DNA of 9,740 nt from Flavicella sp037132785 (GTDB lineage Bacteria; Bacteroidota; Bacteroidia; Flavobacteriales; Flavobacteriaceae): positions 1 to 9,740 of the forward strand of contig NZ_JBAHZZ010000128.1 in NCBI RefSeq assembly GCF_037132785.1, in the 5' to 3' direction. Made by a program: the position numbers and the translations under genes. Of this stretch, positions 1 to 5,854 are shown piece after piece; within the stretch, counting starts at the first letter, position 1, and the number at the start of each line of letters is the position of its first letter. The notes beneath the pieces are model-generated. The model was given only the letters and a program-made list of their open reading frames with translations. It had not been told where the DNA came from and did no database searches.

Positions 1-148
1 TGTGTTTGCATTGTCCGCTTAAACTTATTTGAGTATTTTTAGTCCGATTAAGATAAAAACATAAAATAAGTATAAGCTACGTGCAACAGTCCGATAATCT
101 AGCGATTATCTAATCCCACACTAATCTTATACGATCACGTTGGCAATA
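1..148 (+). repeat. attC-like palindromic repeat A (left part cut by window edge)
   Basis: This is the element upstream of the first small gene. It contains GTCCGC followed by a weak CTTAAA/TTTGAG stem near position 15-35, a GTATAAG/CTTATAC pair (70-76 with 126-132), and a perfect 7-bp hairpin GATAATC-TAGC-GATTATC (93-110). It ends in CACGTTGGCAATA (136-148). The GTTGGCAATA end is complementary to the left end of the next repeat, across gene 1. The left arm of this copy lies outside the window. It differs in detail from copies B-D, so it is probably a subfamily. Confidence 0.6.
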
Positions 149-159
149 ATTTACACGAA

Positions 160-795
160 ATGGACAAGAACGCTTTAATAGCAGGTTTTATTGGGTCACT
201 GATTGGTGTTTTCCTTTCTGGAACATATGGCCGAATTACGACTGCTTTTAAACTAAATCGAATAAGAAAAATCATAATTAATTGTTTTCAAGCAATTTCA
301 ATTCCAAAATGCGAAAAGTATATTAAAGATATTAATCAAGGAATTGAATTTGTCGGAAATTTTTCGACAAAAAAAACCGAAAAAGAGAAAGACAATAAGA
401 CATTAGATTATATGCCGATGTTCAATTCTGATATTCTTAAAAGTATTAATCCTGAATTACTTCTTCAAACTTCTTTTAAAGCAAAAACTCATAGTGATTT
501 AATTGAAATTACATATACAATTGATTTTCTGAAAACAAATATGCCTATTGACAAAATGGCTTCATTTAAAGAAAAAGTGATTGCACATTTAAAAGAGAAA
601 AAAATAGAAAATGACGAACTTTATAATCATTTGCTGACTTGTCCTTTTTATAAAAAAATGAGTGAAGAAGTATTATCTGATTTAAACCTAAAAATAGAAA
701 CTGCAGAAGAATTAAATAAGGACCAGAAAAAAATTGTAAAAGACTTGAAAGGAAATTCTTTTATTTGGATTTTAAAATATCTTTGGAGACAATAA
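160..795 (+). CDS. orphan membrane-anchored protein, cassette gene 1 (211 aa)
   Basis: I do not recognise this protein. Residues about 5-23 (ALIAGFIGSLIGVFLSG) form one hydrophobic, glycine-rich helix without a typical signal-peptidase site, so it is probably a membrane anchor. The remaining 185 or so residues are charged, lysine- and glutamate-rich and predicted mostly helical, and the protein ends in an aromatic WILKYLWRQ tail. No catalytic motif stands out. The ATG at 160 is the natural start: it lies 21 nt from the end of the upstream repeat core and gives the full anchor. The TAA lies 3 nt before the left arm of repeat B, so the unit is nearly all coding and has no room for its own promoter. 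Transcription presumably comes from upstream or from within the repeat. The gene is very AT-rich, as are its neighbours. That it is expressed is inferred from the intact frame only. Confidence 0.7.
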   Translation: MDKNALIAGFIGSLIGVFLSGTYGRITTAFKLNRIRKIIINCFQAISIPKCEKYIKDINQGIEFVGNFSTKKTEKEKDNKTLDYMPMFNSDILKSINPELLLQTSFKAKTHSDLIEITYTIDFLKTNMPIDKMASFKEKVIAHLKEKKIENDELYNHLLTCPFYKKMSEEVLSDLNLKIETAEELNKDQKKIVKDLKGNSFIWILKYLWRQ

Positions 796-798
796 AAC

Positions 799-991
799 TA
801 TTGCCAACAGTGTATATACTTAATGCTTAAAGTCAGTGTTTAACCCGAGTTTAGGTATATTTATGAAGTCCGCAAAATTTTCAATTTGGCGTTAATATAA
901 GAAAAGAAAAAAATTAAAAATTTTGCTAAGTGCTAAACCGAAAATTATTGTATTTTTAATCAGCACTAAGCATATACAAACCGTTGTGTGT
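799..991 (+). repeat. attC-like palindromic repeat B
   Basis: This is the best-preserved copy. The left end TATTGCCAAC (799-808) is followed by GTATATACTTAATGC (812-826). The right end has GCACTAAGCATATAC (963-977) followed by CCGTTGTGTGT (981-991). The two inner arms pair at 13 of 15 positions, so the whole element can fold into one long imperfect hairpin with CAAC and GTTG at its base. Near the tip is GCAAAATT-TTC-AATTTGGC (872-890), the same position and motif as in copies C and D. A direct repeat AGTG(T/C)T(T/A)AACC occurs at 835-845 and 929-939, and again in copy D at 2301-2311. The outermost bases differ between the two ends because each belongs to a different neighbouring unit. Confidence 0.72.
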
Positions 992-1021
992 CATTTAAGA
1001 AACTCATAATAAATATTAAAA

Positions 1022-1489
1022 TTGATTAATAGAATTGAAAAACACCATGGAAAGAAGTACACTCTGAAAGAATATCTACCTGTGATTTTTATCTTCCTCT
1101 TTTTAATTGGATTCGGGATTTACACGGTTATTAAAAAAGGAGATTACGTAGAAGTATATTTGAGTACAGATTTTGACGAAATGATCGTAGATATATACGA
1201 AGAAAAAGGAAGCACTTATTTGTTACTAACAAATAGAGATAATAGATATAGATTCGAAAACAGTCGGAATTATGATTACAAACCTGCTTTTCTATATGAT
1301 TTTTTAAAAGAAAATGACCGGGTAATTAAAAACAATTGTTCTGATACTATCTATATAGAAAGGAATTCAAAAAAGTATCATTTTCTAATTGGGAGTACAT
1401 CATACAATCGTGAAGGAAAATCAAAGGAATTCATTCAAAAGTACCTAAACGAAAGAACAATAATGAATGAAAGAAATGACTGTGATTGA
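1022..1489 (+). CDS. small orphan single-pass membrane protein, cassette gene 2 (155 aa, TTG start)
   Basis: The function is unknown. A short basic N-terminus (about 18 residues, RIEKHHGKKYTLKEY) leads into one strongly hydrophobic helix at about 19-38 (LPVIFIFLFLIGFGIYTVI). A polar domain of about 115 residues follows, rich in Tyr, Asp, Glu and Lys, and is probably extracytoplasmic by the positive-inside rule. It contains one Cys near the middle and one near the C-terminus. The start is uncertain: an in-frame stop sits at 1010-1012, and the only usual start codon that keeps the membrane helix is TTG at 1022. The first in-frame ATG is at residue 54 and would remove the anchor. The codon is 39 nt from the repeat core at 983. 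The stop TGA lies 24 nt before the matching left core ACACACAAC. No homologous domain is recognised. Confidence 0.66.
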   Translation: MINRIEKHHGKKYTLKEYLPVIFIFLFLIGFGIYTVIKKGDYVEVYLSTDFDEMIVDIYEEKGSTYLLLTNRDNRYRFENSRNYDYKPAFLYDFLKENDRVIKNNCSDTIYIERNSKKYHFLIGSTSYNREGKSKEFIQKYLNERTIMNERNDCD

Positions 1490-1513
1490 AAATAAAACTG
1501 AATACAAAAACGA

Positions 1514-1692
1514 ACACACAACACTTACTATAATAAATGCAGAGAAATGGTCTTAAATTACAGCGTTTGCGTATATTTATGGTGCCGCCAAATCAGTTTG
1601 ATTTGGTATTAAAAGTTTAAAAATATAATAACAAACAAAAGGTTTTGGCTTATTTCGCAGTCCGACTATGGTCGCTACCCGGTTACACAATT
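1514..1692 (+). repeat. attC-like palindromic repeat C
   Basis: The left end is ACACACAAC (1514-1522), the exact reverse complement of the GTTGTGTGT that opens the preceding unit at 983-991. The central motif (1571-1612) aligns with copies B and D and contains a perfect hairpin CCAAATCA-GTT-TGATTTGG (1588-1606). I place the right end at CCGGTTACACAATT (1679-1692) by analogy with the CCGTTG end of B; this boundary is tentative. The element has no obvious long-range pairing between its two outer thirds, so it is either a diverged subfamily or partly decayed. Confidence 0.58.
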
Positions 1693-1719
1693 CAAAAAAT
1701 AAATCTTGAATTCAAGAAT

Positions 1720-2298
1720 ATGATGAATAATGAGCAAAAATTATCTGTATTAAATAAAGAGGTAGAATATCTTGAAATTGAATATTTAGACAAAATGAGC
1801 TTGAATAAACAGAATTCAATAGCTCAAGCAATTTCAATATTTAAAGATATTTTTAAGAAAAATGAATATGATTTTTTATTAGATAATCCTTTAGAGATTA
1901 AAGTAAAAAAATTTAATAACATTTGTACAATTAAGCCTGACTTTAATTATGACAAGGAACCCAAAAAACCTAGACAATTTAGTATTGAGATAAAAAAAGA
2001 TAAAGTTCTAATATCAAAAATATCAACGAGATTATTTATGGACGAAGATTCGATTGACCAACCAGATTTTAATAGACTTCTTACTAATCCTTATAAAGGA
2101 ATGGATTCAACCGAAATCGAAATATATGAACGAAAGAAAACTGTTGACTATATGAAAAAATTTATTAATGAAAGTGAAAGGTTAAAATGGAATTATCTTA
2201 GTGTTAACGATTCCGATAAGACTCAAGAGTTGCATAATAACATATCACAATTATATAATAAAAAAGTGCATAATATAACGTATATAAAAAATAGCTAG
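1720..2298 (+). CDS. orphan soluble protein, cassette gene 3 (192 aa)
   Basis: I do not recognise this protein. From the ATG at 1720 it has no signal peptide or membrane segment, so it is probably cytoplasmic. It is highly charged and rich in Asn, Lys and Asp, with a helical first third and a middle part (about residues 60-105) that looks like alternating strands. No catalytic motif is visible. The frame is open back to a TTG at 1645, but those 25 codons run through the right end of repeat C, so I prefer ATG 1720 (or the adjacent ATG 1723). The last few codons (from about 2277, reading TYIKNS) lie inside the left arm of repeat D. The C-terminus therefore appears to have been supplied by, or to have merged with, the repeat. 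Confidence 0.64.
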   Translation: MMNNEQKLSVLNKEVEYLEIEYLDKMSLNKQNSIAQAISIFKDIFKKNEYDFLLDNPLEIKVKKFNNICTIKPDFNYDKEPKKPRQFSIEIKKDKVLISKISTRLFMDEDSIDQPDFNRLLTNPYKGMDSTEIEIYERKKTVDYMKKFINESERLKWNYLSVNDSDKTQELHNNISQLYNKKVHNITYIKNS

Positions 2299-2479
2299 TA
2301 AGTGCTAAACCAAAAGATTTGTACTTGTTTACAAAGTCCGCCAAATCTTTTAATTCGGCTTTAAAAATGTAGAAACAAAACAGAGTTTACACAATAAGCT
2401 ACACACTAAACAAGAACAAACAACATAAATAACTAAATACAAAAAAATTAACATAAACCACCATAGTCCTGTTGTGTGC
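2277..2479 (+). repeat. attC-like palindromic repeat D, end of the array
   Basis: The left end AACGTATATA (2277-2286) resembles the left arm of copy B and overlaps the end of gene 3. The direct motif AGTGCTAAACC (2301-2311) is identical to 929-939 in B. The central motif (2321-2364) carries AAGTCCGCCAAAT...ATTCGGC, with a 7-bp stem having one mismatch (2340-2346 with 2353-2359). TTACACAAT (2387-2395) repeats in direct orientation the end of copy C. The right end is tentatively GTTGTGTGC (2471-2479). The segment 2400-2470 is A-rich and does not match the other copies, so D may be composite. No complementary left end was found downstream of the next gene, so the array seems to stop here. Confidence 0.55.
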
Positions 2480-2541
2480 ACAAAACCATATTTTTAGAAA
2501 TTAATCACGACATTTTCCTCTATTATTAGTATACTTGTACC

Positions 2542-3333
2542 ATGCAAAAATTTGTTTTAACCTTTCTTTTCGCTATTTCTATTAATTTCGTTTCTTTCTC
2601 ACAGGAAATTCAAAAACCTGTAGATTTAAAAGGAATAATTTTAGATGGTAAAACCAAAAAACCACTTAGTGGTTCACATATTTTAAATTTAAATTCTGTT
2701 CGCGGTACCACTACGGATATTGAAGGTCAGTTTAGTATTCCTTCATCTGTAAACGATACTATAATCATTTCCTATATTGGGTATCAATCCATCAAACTAA
2801 AAATAACAAATGATTTATTGAGAGGAAATGAGTTATCTATTAGCTTATACGAAAAAGCTAATGAAATTAGTGAAGTAACTGTAAAAACACATAATTTAAT
2901 AGGTGTCCTAGAAATTGATATAAAACAAGTTCCTAAAGACATATACACCCGAATCCATATAGATGGACTTTCTCAAACTTATGAAACAGGAAAAACGACA
3001 CCCAAAAGCTATACGTCTGTTGGTGCTGCTATTTTTCACCCTGTCGACTTTATGTACAACATGTTTGGTAAAAAGCCAAAGGCTCTTATAAAGTTAAAAA
3101 AATTAAAAGAAGAGGATGAACTAAGAGAAATTTTAGGGGATAAATTTGACCGAGAGGTGATGTTAGAGTATTTAGATATGAATGAAAAACAACTTGAAGA
3201 ACTATTGGACGACTGTAACTATTCTGAGTATTTTATTCGTTCTGCTAGTGATCTACAAGTAGTAGAGGCTATTTTAGACTGTCATGAAAATTACAAAGCT
3301 CTAAAAGAAGGATCTTTAAAAACCGAAGAATAA
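2542..3333 (+). CDS. secreted carboxypeptidase-regulatory-like domain protein (263 aa)
   Basis: The N-terminus is a clear signal peptide (basic start, hydrophobic core at 4-18, cleavage around SFS/Q at 20-21). Residues about 28-105 form a CarboxypepD_reg-like (Ig-like beta-sandwich) domain. Its signs are the GIILDGKTKKPLSG opening, GTTTDIEGQFSIP near the middle and IIISYIGYQSIKL after it, the same module that opens SusC-type receptors. A short SEVTVK segment resembles the linker before a TonB plug, but no plug or barrel follows. The last 150 or so residues are a separate conserved-looking domain with HPVDFMYNMFGKKPKA and a charged helical tail. The protein is thus probably periplasmic or surface-attached and is not a receptor. 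Its role is unknown. TATACTTG (2530-2537) is close to the Bacteroidota -7 element but sits only 4 nt before the ATG, so it would imply a leaderless mRNA; I do not rely on it. Confidence 0.88.
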   Translation: MQKFVLTFLFAISINFVSFSQEIQKPVDLKGIILDGKTKKPLSGSHILNLNSVRGTTTDIEGQFSIPSSVNDTIIISYIGYQSIKLKITNDLLRGNELSISLYEKANEISEVTVKTHNLIGVLEIDIKQVPKDIYTRIHIDGLSQTYETGKTTPKSYTSVGAAIFHPVDFMYNMFGKKPKALIKLKKLKEEDELREILGDKFDREVMLEYLDMNEKQLEELLDDCNYSEYFIRSASDLQVVEAILDCHENYKALKEGSLKTEE

Positions 3334-4100
3334 TTATTTTCAAGGGTTACTTACCTAATTTTAATAGTTTTGATACATCGTGTTGTTTCGTGAAAAAGAA
3401 GTAACCAGGCCTATCATAGGTGAGGTAAATGTGGTTATGATGAATATACAACTACCTACTTTGCCTGTTTCATAAATTTAAGTTGAGATCGAAATACTTT
3501 CGAGATACTGTAGATAGTTACTATTAAGAATGGAACTTGCAGTATATAGACAGTAGAACATTTTGGTTCAAGCCAGGAAACGTCTTGGTTGTTTTGTCAA
3601 AAAGAACAATTGACTAATGTCATTTAAATGTTAAAAGGGTATAAGACAAGCAACGAGAAATATCCTTTAATAAAAAAGGGTTAAAGTTGTGGGTTTAAGT
3701 AAATATAACATGAACAAGAGTGCGAAACAGAAGTAATATATTGGAGAAGTATGGATCAAATAAATTTCCTAGATGTTAGGAATGGAATTTTAAAATATTA
3801 CAATATAGATCTGAAACTTTAAGAACTGGCTCAGAGGGATACATTTCTATTGCATAAATAATTTTCAAAGTATATTGACGAGTGTTTATTAGATGCGATA
3901 GAAGAATCCATAGAATGTCAATCTTAGACAAGGTAATATATTACCATCACCCCTGATGTTGAAAGAAATAAAAATAAACGAGACTTAGATGGAGAAGCCC
4001 TATGAAATAAGTTGCATAGATATATTTAACCTATAGAAAAACCTTGAATAATAATATTTAATTTTCGGAAAAACTAAATCGTTATGAGTCTAAAATGTAT
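3334..4100. other. long noncoding stretch, probably decayed element or structured RNA
   Basis: There is no open frame of useful length on either strand between two convergent genes. Visible structure includes GGTTACTT/AAGTAACC (3345-3352 with 3399-3406), CCTAT-C-ATAGG (3410-3420), TCGAAA-TAC-TTTCGA (3489-3503), and ATACTG/CAGTAT (3505-3510 with 3540-3545) enclosing ATAG-TTA-CTAT. From about 3700 to 3960 short interrupted frames appear, for example one starting MDQINFLDVRNGIL at 3752 that is broken by stops within 25 codons. This looks like a degraded gene preceded by a structured leader. The overall look reminds me of a group II intron, but I could not identify a domain V or a reverse-transcriptase motif. 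Confidence 0.45.
3619..3645 (-). repeat. inverted copy of the 9352-9378 repeat
   Basis: GTCATTTAAATGTTAAAA (3619-3636) is the exact reverse complement of TTTTAACATTTAAATGAC (9361-9378). The match extends to 3645 against 9352 with two mismatches, giving 25 of 27. It contains the 10-bp palindrome CATTTAAATG. It lies inside the decayed region downstream of the susCD operon, while its partner lies upstream of that operon. Confidence 0.62.
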
Positions 4101-4138
4101 AAAAAAAAGGGTTGAAAACTTTATGTTTCCAACCCTTT
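4101..4138 (-). terminator. intrinsic terminator of the susCD operon
   Basis: Read on the - strand, a 14-bp stem is formed by the complements of 4125-4138 and 4106-4119 (AAAGGGTTGGAAAC with GTTTTCAACCCTTT, one G-U pair). It has a 5-nt loop and is followed by a run of eight T from the complement of 4101-4108. It lies 22 nt after the susD-like stop codon. On the + strand there is no T-run after the hairpin, so it serves the - strand only. Confidence 0.87.
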
Positions 4139-4160
4139 AATAAAAAATAAATTATAAATA

Positions 4161-5840
4161 TTATTTAGCGTACCATAATTTAGTTCCTTGCATATCTGCT
4201 CCCTGTTGAGAAATTGCGTCAGAATAATTCGGATTAGCCTGTGCTTTAGAGCCATAACGTAACCTTTGCGGATAATCACCATCTAGGTTTCCTGGAGCAA
4301 AAATGACGTAATTAGATACTCCAGCAGCTAATTCAGAAGGATACCCAGTATCACGAACTACAGCCCATGCTTCAAATCCATCTGTATAACCCGCAATCCA
4401 TCTCTGAATGGCAATTTTTTCTAATTTTTCGTCAAGCGTACCATCAGAAATATCTGCTAATTCTTGATTTGCAATGTATATATTAGTTTCAGCATTAGAG
4501 ATTTCCCAAAGATTCATTGCTTCACGAATTCCAGTTTGAAATAATGCCTGAGCATCTCCATTAGATATACCTCTCAACACTGCCTCTGCTTGTAAATAAT
4601 ACGACTCTGCACTCGTCAAAATAATTTCCGGATACGAGTCAACTTGAGTTCCTCTTTCTTGAGTAATTCGCTCACCAGGCGTACTAAACATATTATATTT
4701 TACAAATGTTTGAGTATATTGATTAATTCTTGTTGGCTGTCCAATATACTGTCCAGGATCAACCGTGATTACAGTTGTTGTATCGGTTACAACAGAAGTA
4801 TAACTAGCACTAGCATCTTCTAATGAGGTAATTATAAAACTTAATCGTTGTTGATATTCGCTATCAGAATCATCATGTGTATAGACAAAAGTACCTCCAA
4901 CAGCTGGAGTTGCATAAACTGATAATCGTGGATCATCATTATTTTGTAAATAATTTATTAGGGTTGCTCCAATAGTCCAATTTGCAGATCCAGTTGTTCC
5001 GAAGTCATGCCATATATCACCATATGATGCAGACTGCCATTCACTAATTACCAAATCTTTAATCATCGTAACACTTCCATTAGAATCATCTAATAATGGT
5101 GCAGATAAAGCAGAATTAATAGTTGCCGTAGCAAAATTTTCACCAACTGCACCTAAAGCACGCATACCAATTCTCAATTTAAGCGTGTTTGCTAGTCTTT
5201 TCCATTGCTGCAAATCTCCACCACAGTAAATATCATTTTCTCCGACATCATCAACTCCTAAACCAGTTTTCTCGGTATCTCCAATAGTAGCCATTGCTGC
5301 ATCGAGGTCAGCGATAATACCCTTATATACATCCATTTGAGAATCGTATTTAGGCGTTAAAATTCCATCAACTCCAGCTTCCGAAAATGGAACCATACCA
5401 TAAACATCAGTATACATTTGAAAAAATAAACTTTTCATGATAATTGAGATGGCATACATATATTCATTTTCAAATTCACCACCTACCGTAGTGTAATCTC
5501 CAAATGCTTTAATGTTACCATACCTACCAGATAACCAATTATAAGTAGCATCACTAAAACTAGAATTATAATCATAACATATATTATCTCCCCACCAAGA
5601 AGCATTGTGACCAAATGTAGCATGACCTGCAAATCTATCTGAATGGATTAAATGAGCTCTCCAATATGCGGTCCGACCAGGAGCATATAAACTTACCTGT
5701 GAACTTGTTAAAAAAAATTTTGCACTTACTTCATCTGCTGTAAACGCAGATTTATTTTCGTTGATATCATCAAAATCACCTGTACAAGACATTGAGACAA
5801 CACAAAGAAGTGGAAAAATAATTAATTTAAAATATTTCAT
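4161..5840 (-). CDS. SusD/RagB-type surface nutrient-binding lipoprotein (SusD-like_2 group)
   Basis: This is the substrate-binding lid of a SusCD uptake complex at the outer membrane. Residues 1-18 form a lipoprotein signal peptide with lipobox SMSC, lipidated at Cys19. The following TGDFDD is acidic, as expected for surface-export signals of Bacteroidota lipoproteins. DINENKSAFT (about 26-35) is the usual N-terminal landmark of the SusD-like_2 subgroup. Further landmarks are YPEIILTSAESYYLQAEAVL (403-422), IQRWIAGYTDGFEAW near 478-492 followed by RDTGYP, and the C-terminal YPQRLRYG...TKLWYAK. Its 559 aa is on the long side for the family. It lies 14 nt downstream of the SusC-like gene, so the two are co-transcribed, and a strong terminator follows. 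The family assignment is firm. The ligand is unknown; no glycoside hydrolase, peptidase or regulator lies nearby to suggest one. Confidence 0.96.
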   Translation of the reverse strand: MKYFKLIIFPLLCVVSMSCTGDFDDINENKSAFTADEVSAKFFLTSSQVSLYAPGRTAYWRAHLIHSDRFAGHATFGHNASWWGDNICYDYNSSFSDATYNWLSGRYGNIKAFGDYTTVGGEFENEYMYAISIIMKSLFFQMYTDVYGMVPFSEAGVDGILTPKYDSQMDVYKGIIADLDAAMATIGDTEKTGLGVDDVGENDIYCGGDLQQWKRLANTLKLRIGMRALGAVGENFATATINSALSAPLLDDSNGSVTMIKDLVISEWQSASYGDIWHDFGTTGSANWTIGATLINYLQNNDDPRLSVYATPAVGGTFVYTHDDSDSEYQQRLSFIITSLEDASASYTSVVTDTTTVITVDPGQYIGQPTRINQYTQTFVKYNMFSTPGERITQERGTQVDSYPEIILTSAESYYLQAEAVLRGISNGDAQALFQTGIREAMNLWEISNAETNIYIANQELADISDGTLDEKLEKIAIQRWIAGYTDGFEAWAVVRDTGYPSELAAGVSNYVIFAPGNLDGDYPQRLRYGSKAQANPNYSDAISQQGADMQGTKLWYAK

Positions 5841-5854
5841 AATTATTATATTTT

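Larger units (their letters stand above)
139..2479 (+). mobile_element. integron-like array of single-gene cassettes
   Basis: Three unrelated small genes lie head to tail on one strand. Each is separated from the next by a long palindromic repeat of one family. Gene 1 begins 21 nt after its upstream repeat core and stops 3 nt before its downstream one. Gene 3 stops inside the following repeat. Unit 1 is bounded by GTTGGCAATA (139-148) and TATTGCCAAC (799-808); unit 2 by GTTGTGTGT (983-991) and ACACACAAC (1514-1522). This private pairing is what integron cassettes show, because the start of a cassette and the left arm of its own attC site are joined in the circular form. No integrase is present, and the cores do not obey GTTRRRY. 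The name is therefore an analogy: the array structure is seen, the mobility is inferred. No matching ends were found for unit 3. Confidence 0.5.

Noticed and set aside
1645..1719. TTG-initiated N-terminal extension of cassette gene 3
   Set aside because: The extra 25 codons run through the right end of repeat C; ATG 1720 gives a more natural start.
1..2480. CRISPR array
   Set aside because: The repeats are 150-200 bp, diverged, and separated by whole genes; there are no short identical direct repeats or spacers, and no cas genes.
1..2480. Classical integron with IntI and attC
   Set aside because: The cores do not fit GTTRRRY/RYYYAAC and no integrase gene is in the window; only the architecture is comparable.
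3345..3406. GGTTACTT/AAGTAACC inverted repeat as terminator of the gene at 2542-3333
   Set aside because: The loop is 46 nt and no T-run follows, so intrinsic termination is not supported.
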